NCBI GenBank assembly: GCA_013694635.1
Contig: JACDCA010000016.1
Coordinates: 1 to 7,172 of the forward strand
Direction: 5' to 3'
Origin: Acidobacteriota bacterium
GTDB lineage: Bacteria > Acidobacteriota > Vicinamibacteria > Vicinamibacterales > 2-12-FULL-66-21
Length of the DNA: 7,172 bases
Part shown: piece after piece, positions 1-7,172 of the stretch
Layout of the letters: each line of letters begins with the position of its first letter
Position numbering within the stretch: position 1 is the first letter of the stretch
Notes under the pieces: generated by a model
What the model saw: the letters and a program-made list of their open reading frames with translations, nothing else
What the model was told of the DNA's origin: nothing
The model's database searches: none
Program-made: the position numbers and the translations under genes

Positions 1-527
1 TGGATGGATCGCTCTCCCCGACGTACGCCGCCTGGCTCGGACGTGAAATACCCGGCCTCGGCCTGCTCACGACAGCCCTTATCGTGCTGCTTGTGGGCGC
101 CTTGGCGACCAACGTCATCGGCAAGCGCGTGCTGCAGCGCGCCGAAAGCTACCTCCTGCGCGTCCCCGTGTTTCGTACGATTTACGCGCCGGTGAAGCAG
201 CTGGTCGTCGCCTTCTCTCCAGACAACGAGTACGGATTCAAGCGCGTGGTCCTCGTGGAGGAGCCCGGACGCGGATTCATCCTCGGGTTTCTGACCAAAG
301 AGTTCACCGTCGACCGCGGCAGTGGCCCCGAAGCCATGATCGCCGTCTACATCCCCACCAACCACCTGTACCTCGGGGATGTCGTCATATACCCGCGCGA
401 ACGTGCCTCCTACCCGGATATCACCGTCGAACAGGGCATCCGCGTGTTTCTCACCGGCGGCATGGCGCTGGCGGCCCGGCTCAAGGCGCGTCATGGAGCC
501 GATCGCGTCGGCGACTTCCGCGTGTGA
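1..527 (+). CDS. DUF502 family membrane protein, 5' end missing
   Basis: The reading frame is already open at position 3 and runs to TGA at 525-527, so the gene starts before the window. GTG at 84 could be read as a start, but the family-like sequence continues upstream of it (DGSLSPTYAAWLGREIPGLG), so it is internal. Visible parts are a GLGLL turn, a hydrophobic membrane segment (TTALIVLLVGALATNVIG), and a hallmark RVPVFRTIYAPVKQL stretch. A soluble beta-rich half follows, with FKRVVLVEEPGRGFILGFLTKEF, VYIPTNHLYLGDVVIYP, and a C-terminal TVEQGIRVFLTGGMAL. This order matches DUF502 proteins, which normally have two N-terminal membrane helices; the first lies outside the window. The bacterial function is unknown. 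The next gene begins about 90 bases downstream on the same strand. Family assignment is confident; role is not assignable. Confidence 0.88.
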   Translation, partial: DGSLSPTYAAWLGREIPGLGLLTTALIVLLVGALATNVIGKRVLQRAESYLLRVPVFRTIYAPVKQLVVAFSPDNEYGFKRVVLVEEPGRGFILGFLTKEFTVDRGSGPEAMIAVYIPTNHLYLGDVVIYPRERASYPDITVEQGIRVFLTGGMALAARLKARHGADRVGDFRV

Positions 528-534
528 ACTTTTG

Positions 535-564
535 TTGTAAATCGCCCGGGACTACGGATACATT
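535..564 (+). promoter_or_regulatory. weak candidate sigma70 promoter for hppA
   Basis: TTGTAA (535-540) and TACATT (559-564) are spaced by 18 bp in the gap between the DUF502 gene and hppA. Each hexamer matches the consensus at 4 of 6 positions. It is the best pair I found in this gap, but its quality is far below the promoter at 3256. hppA could instead be read through from the upstream gene. Confidence 0.25.
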
Positions 565-618
565 CCTAGTTTTGGGACCTTGCCCCGAAGGGCTTTCCGA
601 GAGGACTCTGACAGAACG

Positions 619-3174
<2,556 letters not shown>

Positions 3175-3255
3175 AAAGGGGGTGCCGCACGGGCTTTTCG
3201 TCCTGAAACGGGGCCATTTAGCGAAAAACGGTGTCTATATCCGCAAGGGGCTTCG

Positions 3256-3284
3256 TTGACACTGCTTTTGGCTCTGACTATAAT
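3256..3284 (+). promoter_or_regulatory. perfect-consensus sigma70 promoter of the tonB-exbB-exbD operon
   Basis: TTGACA at 3256-3261 and TATAAT at 3279-3284 are separated by exactly 17 bp, so both hexamers and the spacer are ideal. The transcript should start near 3291, giving a leader of about 34 nt before the GTG of tonB. The site lies in the 150-bp gap after hppA (3175-3324), which shows nothing else I can support. No Fur-box-like sequence was recognised around it. Such a strong match predicts high basal expression independent of hppA. Confidence 0.92.
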
Positions 3285-3312
3285 TCGCGGTCCTGTACCG
3301 CTAGAGAAAGCT

Positions 3313-3317
3313 GGAGG
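3313..3317 (+). promoter_or_regulatory. ribosome-binding site fixing the GTG start of tonB
   Basis: GGAGG lies 7 bases before GTG 3325. An in-frame ATG at 3337 (codon 5) is an alternative, but its spacing from this site would be 19, so GTG is preferred. Confidence 0.8.
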
Positions 3318-3324
3318 CTGAACC

Positions 3325-4050
3325 GTGCCGCGTGACATGTTCGGCGACGTTGCGAATCCGACGGTGAAGCTCGGATCTCAGGCGTGGTACACCGTGCCGG
3401 CCTCGATTGCGGCCCACGTGGTGCTCTTTGCCGCGGTTATCATCATCCCGTTGATGGCTGCCGATGTGCTCCCGACTCCGCCGACGATGATGGCGTTTGT
3501 CGGGACGCCACCGCCACCGCCCCCACCGCCGCCGCCACCGCCGGCGCCGGCGACTGCGGCACCCAAGTCACCGACGCCGGTGTCGAACCCGAATGCCGCG
3601 CCTGTCGAGGCGCCGAAAGAAATCGTCCCAGAGGCGCCCGCCCCGCCTTCAGTCTCGACCGTCGGTGTCCCCGGCGGAGTCGAGGGAGGTGTGCCGGGCG
3701 GCGTGGTCGGAGGCGTCGTTGGCGGCCTTCCGGAAGCCCCCCCACCCCCGCCGCCGCCCAGCCAGCCCATCCGCGTCGGCGGTAACATCAAGACCCCGAA
3801 AAAGATGAGGGATGTGCGTCCCGTGTATCCTCCCATCGCGCAGTCTGCGCGCGTCTCCGGCATGGTCATCATCGAAGCGACCATCGGGGCCGATGGCCGG
3901 GTGAAGGACGCCAAGGTTCTGCGTTCGATTCCGCTGCTCGACCAGGCGGCGCTCGACGCAGTCAAGCAGTGGACATTCACCCCGACGTTGCTGAACGGCG
4001 TGCCCGTGCCGGTCATCATGACGGTCACAGTGAACTTCACGCTTCAGTAG
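3325..4050 (+). CDS. tonB: energy transducer TonB family protein
   Basis: TonB spans the periplasm and passes the force generated by ExbB-ExbD to outer-membrane receptors. The 241-aa protein has one N-terminal membrane helix (about 24-45) containing S27-x3-H31, the same Ser/His spacing as the essential pair in E. coli TonB (S16, H20). Next come 12 consecutive prolines (62-73), an Ala/Pro-rich stretch, a glycine-valine repeat block (about 114-135, GGV plus one variable residue), and seven more prolines (139-145). The C-terminal TonB domain spans about 149-241, with the typical VYPPIAQ (Y168, P169), GADGRVKDAKVL and AALDAVKQWTFTP segments and a final NFTLQ strand. It is the first gene of the operon, 51 bases before exbB. 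The rigid Pro/Gly spacer fits a periplasm-crossing arm. It could serve a TolA-like role, but the C-terminal domain is of TonB type. Confidence 0.94.
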   Translation: MPRDMFGDVANPTVKLGSQAWYTVPASIAAHVVLFAAVIIIPLMAADVLPTPPTMMAFVGTPPPPPPPPPPPPAPATAAPKSPTPVSNPNAAPVEAPKEIVPEAPAPPSVSTVGVPGGVEGGVPGGVVGGVVGGLPEAPPPPPPPSQPIRVGGNIKTPKKMRDVRPVYPPIAQSARVSGMVIIEATIGADGRVKDAKVLRSIPLLDQAALDAVKQWTFTPTLLNGVPVPVIMTVTVNFTLQ

Positions 4051-4101
4051 CGGCAACTGTCTGATTCATTTCTGATTTCGAACGAGCGGAGGATTCGCGC
4101 A

Positions 4102-4773
4102 ATGGATTTGATGCACATGTGGAACCAGATGGGGTGGGTCGCCAAAGCGATCGGGGTGATCCTCATCATCATGTCGATGATTTCGTTCGGAGTCGCCATC
4201 GAACGGATTTATACATTTACGCAGGCGCGCAAGCAGTCGAAACTGTACGCGCCGCAGGTGGCCAAGCACTTGAAGGAAGGGCGGCTCAAGGACGCGATTG
4301 CCGTCTCGTCCTCGAAGAATTACCGCTACAGCCATCTTGCCAAGGTCGTGCTTGCGGGGCTGCAGGAGTACCAATTCCAGCAGGAGACAGGCGGCGCTCT
4401 GAGCCGCGAAGATCTCGTCGACACCGTGCGCCGCGCCATTCAGCGCGCCTCCGCACTCACAGCCAATGACCTGAAGAAGGGCGTGTCATCGCTCGCGACC
4501 ATCGGCGCCACGGCGCCGTTCGTCGGTCTTCTCGGAACGGTTGTCGGGATCATCACCGCGTTCCAGGGCATCGCGGCCACCGGATCGGGCGGCCTCGGCG
4601 CGGTGTCGGCGGGTATTTCGGAAGCGCTCGTCGAGACCGCGCTCGGCCTGGTCGTCGCCATCCCGGCGGTCTGGTTCTACAACTACCTGACCGGCCGCAT
4701 CGAGTACTTCAACGTCGAAATGGACAACTCGTCGTCCGAACTGCTCGACTACTTTATTAAGAAGACGGCGTAA
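4102..4773 (+). CDS. exbB: ExbB/TolQ/MotA family proton channel subunit
   Basis: ExbB forms the inner-membrane ring of the proton-driven motor that works with ExbD and TonB. ATG 4102 is preceded by GGAGGA (4088-4093) at a spacing of 8. The 223-aa protein shows the family plan. Helix 1 is at about 13-35, followed by a cytoplasmic domain (about 36-125). Helix 2 is at about 130-153 with the ATAPFVGLLGTVVGI signature, and helix 3 at about 170-195 with ISEALVETALGLVVAIPA. T146, E174 and T179 align with the channel residues T148, E176 and T181 of E. coli ExbB. Length lies between TolQ and E. coli ExbB. Its TonB partner is directly upstream and two ExbD genes lie downstream, which favours ExbB over TolQ. 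The 106-base gap after it holds an unusual hairpin and repeat field. Confidence 0.95.
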   Translation: MDLMHMWNQMGWVAKAIGVILIIMSMISFGVAIERIYTFTQARKQSKLYAPQVAKHLKEGRLKDAIAVSSSKNYRYSHLAKVVLAGLQEYQFQQETGGALSREDLVDTVRRAIQRASALTANDLKKGVSSLATIGATAPFVGLLGTVVGIITAFQGIAATGSGGLGAVSAGISEALVETALGLVVAIPAVWFYNYLTGRIEYFNVEMDNSSSELLDYFIKKTA

Positions 4774-4782
4774 GAGCGCTGT

Positions 4783-4864
4783 GTGCTCGGTGCTCAGTGC
4801 ACACTGAGCGCCGGGCTTCGACTTAGGTCTTGGCACGTGGCACCTCGCACTCAGCGCGTAGCAC
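4783..4864. repeat. heptamer-periodic inverted repeat field between exbB and exbD1
   Basis: The left side reads as consecutive 7-mers GTGCTCG, GTGCTCA and GTGCACA (4783-4803). The right side reads in register as 7-mers ending in C: TTGGCAC (4830), GTGGCAC (4837), CTCGCAC (4844), TCAGCGC (4851) and GTAGCAC (4858). Two more degenerate units lie at 4816-4829. GTGCNNN is the reverse complement form of NNNGCAC, so the two sides face each other as an imperfect inverted repeat. The last unit ends three bases before the exbD1 Shine-Dalgarno AGGAG (4868-4872). It is non-coding. I infer a REP-like or slippage-grown intergenic element; no transposase or target-site duplication is visible. Confidence 0.6.
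4785..4816 (+). promoter_or_regulatory. strong intercistronic stem-loop between exbB and exbD1
   Basis: Bases 4785-4799 pair with 4802-4816 without interruption: 15 pairs, two of them G-T wobbles, with the perfect core GCTCAGTG/CACTGAGC. Opening the innermost pair gives a four-base loop. No T-run follows, so this is not an intrinsic terminator. In mRNA it could protect the tonB-exbB 3' side from exonucleases, mark a processing site, or partly uncouple exbD expression from exbB. That would suit a motor that needs more ExbB than ExbD. The pairing is seen directly; the role is inferred. Confidence 0.6.
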
Positions 4865-4879
4865 TTCAGGAGTTCTCCC

Positions 4880-5329
4880 ATGTCAATGGACGTAGGCGGC
4901 AGCAAGGGCAGTCTCAAAGCGGACATCAACGTCACGCCGCTCGTCGACGTCATGCTGGTGCTGCTCATCATCATGATGCTCATCGCCCCGATGCTGCAGA
5001 AGGGCGTGAATTTGACGTTGCCGATAGCCGCCAACACCCAGTCGAAGCCTGACAACCAGACTCAGACGGTCGTCGCCGTGGATTCACAGAACCAGATGTG
5101 GATCAACGGCCTCCAGGTCTCCAAGACGGACTTCGTCGACCGGATCAAGACGCTCCTCGAGGACAAGACCGACCGCACCGTGCTCATCAAAGGTGATCAG
5201 GATGCCTCCTACTCGGCGATCATGCAGGCGATGGACTACCTGCACGAGGCCCAGATCGAGGACATCGGCCTGATTACCGACCCGAAAGCGGACCCGAACA
5301 AGCCGCCTCAGGGCCAGGGAGGCAACTAG
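4880..5329 (+). CDS. exbD: ExbD/TolR family protein, first copy
   Basis: This is a stator-type subunit that sits inside the ExbB ring and couples proton flow to TonB. ATG 4880 has AGGAG at 4868-4872 (spacing 7); a second ATG at 4886 is possible but less well placed. The 149-aa protein has a short cytoplasmic tail and the hallmark DINVTPLVDVMLVLLII, in which D23 matches the proton-carrying D25 of E. coli ExbD. One helix (about 21-41) follows, then the QKGVNLTLP junction and a periplasmic domain with a VVAVDSQNQMWING strand pair and the IMQAMDYLHEAQIEDIGLIT segment. The tail is Pro/Gln/Gly-rich. It is separated from exbB by 106 bases of repeat but only 2 bases from the second exbD. Confidence 0.95.
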   Translation: MSMDVGGSKGSLKADINVTPLVDVMLVLLIIMMLIAPMLQKGVNLTLPIAANTQSKPDNQTQTVVAVDSQNQMWINGLQVSKTDFVDRIKTLLEDKTDRTVLIKGDQDASYSAIMQAMDYLHEAQIEDIGLITDPKADPNKPPQGQGGN

Positions 5330-5331
5330 CC

Positions 5332-5796
5332 ATGAAGCACGCGCATAAGCACTTCGGCGCCGAGAAGGTCGTCACGGCAGAGACGCCGCACGCCAGTTCG
5401 GACATGAACGTCACGCCGCTGATCGACGTGCTGCTCGTGCTCCTGATCATCTTCATGGCGGCGCTGCCGCTGACCCAGAAGGGGCTCGACATCAACCTGC
5501 CGCTCGAGACCAAAGAGCCGTCGAACGAGCCAAGCCAGCAGATCATGCTCGAGTACACGGCCGACCGTCAGATCTCGATCAACAAGCAGCCCGTCTCGCT
5601 GCCAGAGCTCGAGAACGAGCTCCGGCGCATCTTCGAGACGCGCAAGGAAAAGACGATGTTCATCGCCGGCGCCGGGGCGCTGCGATACGCCGACATCATC
5701 GCCGTCATCGACGCCGCGAAGGGCGCCGGCATCGAGAAGGTGGGGATCGTCACCGAGAGAATGCGCGCAGGCGGCGGCGCGAGCAGCGGCAACTAA
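5332..5796 (+). CDS. exbD: ExbD/TolR family protein, second copy
   Basis: This 154-aa paralogue has the same plan. MNVTPLIDVLLVLLIIFMA places the catalytic aspartate at D32 in the single helix (about 30-50), followed by QKGLDINLP and a periplasmic domain ending in IEKVGIVTERMR. Its N-terminal tail is longer and starts with a His-rich MKHAHKHF, unlike the first copy, and its C-terminus is Gly/Ser/Ala-rich. ATG 5332 lies 2 bases after the first exbD stop, and its Shine-Dalgarno (AGGGAGG, 5316-5322) is inside that gene, so translation is probably coupled. The two ExbDs are clearly diverged from each other. Tandem exbD pairs are known in several phyla and may form a heterodimer or serve different transducers; the sequence does not decide which. 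Confidence 0.95.
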   Translation: MKHAHKHFGAEKVVTAETPHASSDMNVTPLIDVLLVLLIIFMAALPLTQKGLDINLPLETKEPSNEPSQQIMLEYTADRQISINKQPVSLPELENELRRIFETRKEKTMFIAGAGALRYADIIAVIDAAKGAGIEKVGIVTERMRAGGGASSGN

Positions 5797-5848
5797 GGCC
5801 ACGGTTCAACACCGGTTCAACACGGCAACTAGGGCCACCGGTCAACAC
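5788..5848 (+). repeat. imperfect 36-nt-spaced duplication of the exbD2 gene end
   Basis: Two 25-base units, 5788-5812 and 5824-5848, match at 22 of 25 positions. The first contains the last codons and TAA stop of exbD2 (GGCAACTAA); the second contains GGCAACTAG. Between them, 5813-5823 repeats the GGTTCAACAC end of the unit. The 36-nt offset keeps frame, so the second copy carries an in-frame Gly-Asn-stop. It looks like a small tandem duplication of the gene tail. Confidence 0.75.
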
Positions 5849-5862
5849 GGACAAGGCAATTC

Positions 5863-5890
5863 AAGGGCGGGGGAACCGCCCTTTTCTTTT
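5863..5890 (+). terminator. rho-independent terminator of the tonB-exbB-exbD operon
   Basis: AAGGGCGG (5863-5870) pairs fully with CCGCCCTT (5876-5883) around a five-base loop and is followed by TTCTTTT (5884-5890). It lies 66 bases after the exbD2 stop and 5 bases before the stop of the convergent lipoprotein gene. On the minus strand the stem is not followed by a good T-run, so it mainly serves the plus strand. Confidence 0.92.
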
Positions 5891-5895
5891 GAGCG

Positions 5896-6846
5896 CTACG
5901 TGCCGGCCGTTTTCTTCTTGTTCAGCTCGATCGCCCTGTTTCGCAGGCGGTCCGCCTCGCGGAGGTGTTCCTGCTGCTTCGCGCGGTCGGTCTCGGTATT
6001 CGCCAGCACGCGCAGGAGCAGGTTCTTGTAGGTCAGCGCGTCGGAGTATTCGGTATTGAGCGCCAGCGCGCGGTCCGCGGACTGGATGCCCTTTTCGGCG
6101 TACTCCCGCTTCTGCGCATTCGTGAGCCGGTGGTCCTTGTTCGACTTGTCGAAGTAATAAACCGCAACGAGCTGGTGCCCCTGGGGATCGCTCGGCTTGA
6201 GATCGGCCGCCTTGTGCAGCGCCTCCATCGTCTTATCGAATCGCCCCTGGCGGTTGTAGAACCCCGAAATCGTCGTGTAGACGCTGGCATCGTCCGGCTT
6301 CACTTCGCGCGCCTTCATCAGCGCCGCCTCCGCCTTGTCGTAGTCGCCGGCATCTTCGTGAATCTTCGACAGGAAGAAATAGTACGTCGGGTCATTCGGA
6401 TCGGCGGCAATGAGCTGCTGGACGATGGGTTCGGCCTGCGTCGGATCGTTGAGCTTCTCAGGGCCGTACGCCGCGGTCAAGTACTGCAGCGCCAGCTTCT
6501 TCATCTCAGGGCTCTTGTCCTGCTCGGCCGCCTTCCGATAATTTTCGACGGCCTTCTGCATGTAGGAGTCGTTGACCGCCTCCCCCGCGCGGGCGGGTTT
6601 ATAGGCGTTGTCGTAACTGTTGCCGAGGAAGAAATACACCTCGGTGCGGGTCGGATCCTGGGCCAGCACGTACTCGTATTTCGTGGCGGCCCCCTTCCAG
6701 TCGGACCCGCGGTACATGTCGTTGGCCTCCTTGTAGGCCTTCTGGGCCTTCAGGGCGTCGAACGAGTACCGGCCGCACCCAGCCGTCCCCACACCGACGC
6801 CGATTACCAGCGCCGCCACCGCTACCGTCCGATAACGCATCGTCAT
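5896..6846 (-). CDS. TPR-repeat lipoprotein
   Basis: The 316-aa protein begins with a lipoprotein signal peptide: MTMRYR, a hydrophobic stretch rich in Val, Ala and Gly, then a TAGC lipobox with C24 as the lipid-modified residue. Residue +2 is Gly, not Asp, which suggests outer-membrane sorting. ATG 6846 has AAGGG 10 bases upstream; ATG 6840 is the alternative. A TTG at 6897 keeps the frame open but lies inside the promoter, so it is rejected. The mature part is helical tetratricopeptide repeats: about 37-70 (WKGAATKYEYVLAQDP), about 95-128, 153-186 (GDYDKAEAALMKAREVKPDD) and 187-220 (GRFDKTMEALHKAADLKPSD). One less regular unit (about 221-275) and a charged C-terminal helix follow. TPRs mediate protein-protein contacts; the specific partner is unknown. 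It is convergent with exbD2, ending 7 bases downstream of the terminator stem. A broad role in envelope assembly is only a guess. Confidence 0.9.
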   Translation of the reverse strand: MTMRYRTVAVAALVIGVGVGTAGCGRYSFDALKAQKAYKEANDMYRGSDWKGAATKYEYVLAQDPTRTEVYFFLGNSYDNAYKPARAGEAVNDSYMQKAVENYRKAAEQDKSPEMKKLALQYLTAAYGPEKLNDPTQAEPIVQQLIAADPNDPTYYFFLSKIHEDAGDYDKAEAALMKAREVKPDDASVYTTISGFYNRQGRFDKTMEALHKAADLKPSDPQGHQLVAVYYFDKSNKDHRLTNAQKREYAEKGIQSADRALALNTEYSDALTYKNLLLRVLANTETDRAKQQEHLREADRLRNRAIELNKKKTAGT

Positions 6847-6880
6847 ACTCAGTGAACCCTTAAAATGAAAGAGACTGGTC

Positions 6881-6910
6881 AGTATATTGAACGGCAAAAC
6901 AACGCGTCAA
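6881..6910 (-). promoter_or_regulatory. sigma70 promoter of the TPR lipoprotein gene
   Basis: On the minus strand TTGACG (6910-6905) and TATACT (6886-6881) are spaced by 18 bp; each hexamer matches the consensus at 5 of 6 positions. Transcription would start near 6874, giving a leader of about 28 nt before ATG 6846. This supports that start and excludes the upstream TTG at 6897. Confidence 0.8.
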
Positions 6911-6966
6911 CCACACCCGGGGACCGGCCGCCCGCACCCCGCCCCTTATTTTAGACACCGCGACAC

Positions 6967-7172
6967 ATGATGCGGTTCGAGGACCTCGTTGAAAAGGTGC
7001 GGGCGAGCAACCCTGATGCCGACATCGAACTGCTGAGACGGGCCTATGTCTTTTCGGCGTTCGAGCACAAGGGACAGGTCCGCCATTCCGGGGAGCCCTA
7101 CCTGGTACATCCCCTCGAGGTGGCGGATCAGCTCGCCGACATGAAGCTCGACGTCGTCGCGATCGCGGCCGG
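6967..7172 (+). CDS. rel: RelA/SpoT-type (p)ppGpp synthetase/hydrolase, N-terminal part only
   Basis: Rel proteins make and break the alarmone (p)ppGpp in the stringent response. Only the first 68 codons are inside the window. They include the family signature AYVFSAFEHKGQVRHSGEPYLVHPLEVADQ-type region at about 26-55. R39 and H48 correspond to R44 and the first metal ligand H53 of the hydrolase (HD) domain of the Streptococcus enzyme. The HD pair itself would fall just past the window end, so hydrolase activity is likely but not proven. A stop (TAG 6952-6954) lies in frame upstream, so translation must begin at ATG 6967 or the adjacent ATG 6970. No Shine-Dalgarno is visible before them. The gene is divergent from the TPR lipoprotein gene with a 120-base gap. 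Confidence 0.93.
   Translation, partial: MMRFEDLVEKVRASNPDADIELLRRAYVFSAFEHKGQVRHSGEPYLVHPLEVADQLADMKLDVVAIAA

Noticed and set aside
580..618. TTG 580 as the hppA start
   Set aside because: It adds a charged stretch ahead of a complete signal peptide, while ATG 619 places the signal correctly.
3378..4040. Minus-strand open frame antisense to tonB with Gly/Thr-rich repeats
   Set aside because: The repeats are the complement of the proline and glycine codon runs of TonB, not an independent gene.
4785..4816. Reading the exbB-exbD1 hairpin as an intrinsic terminator
   Set aside because: No T-run follows the stem, and two exbD genes that belong with exbB lie immediately downstream.
5965..6855. 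Plus-strand open frame opposite the TPR lipoprotein gene
   Set aside because: The minus strand carries a signal peptide, lipobox, TPRs, promoter and ribosome-binding site. The plus frame is a Leu/Arg/Val-rich shadow.
6847..6897. N-terminal extension of the TPR lipoprotein from TTG 6897
   Set aside because: The TTG lies between the -35 and -10 boxes, upstream of the predicted transcript start. It would also bury the lipoprotein signal peptide behind 17 extra residues.

Overview
The window is GC-rich bacterial chromosome, probably from a Gram-negative member of the Acidobacteriota (Vicinamibacteria-like). That placement is an inference from three things: the gene content, the proline- and glycine-rich TonB with two ExbD copies, and the TPR lipoprotein with an outer-membrane type of signal. 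No marker gene in the window proves it.

Layout, left to right. Positions 1-527 hold the 3' part of a DUF502 membrane protein (+). Positions 619-3174 encode a membrane-bound proton-translocating pyrophosphatase (hppA, +) of a sequence-divergent type with its own signal peptide. A perfect consensus sigma70 promoter (TTGACA, 17 bp, TATAAT at 3256-3284) follows. It drives a four-gene operon encoding a TonB/ExbB/ExbD motor: tonB 3325-4050, exbB 4102-4773, exbD1 4880-5329 and exbD2 5332-5796. A clear rho-independent terminator at 5863-5890 closes the operon. On the minus strand, 5896-6846 encodes a TPR lipoprotein with its own good promoter (6910-6881). Divergent from it, starting at 6967 and cut by the window end, is a RelA/SpoT-type (p)ppGpp synthetase/hydrolase.

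How the parts fit: the pyrophosphatase converts pyrophosphate hydrolysis into proton-motive force. ExbB-ExbD-TonB spends that force to power outer-membrane transport. The two units have separate promoters, so a functional link is possible but not shown.

The most unusual non-coding structure is the exbB-exbD1 gap (4774-4879). It contains a 15-bp uninterrupted hairpin inside a seven-base-period repeat field (GTGCNNN units on the left, the complementary NNNGCAC units on the right) that runs up to the exbD1 ribosome-binding site. A second oddity is an in-frame 36-nt duplication of the exbD2 gene tail, including its stop codon. Nothing in the window is clearly mobile, and there are no rRNA, tRNA or CRISPR features. 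No gene-free stretch exceeds about 150 bases.
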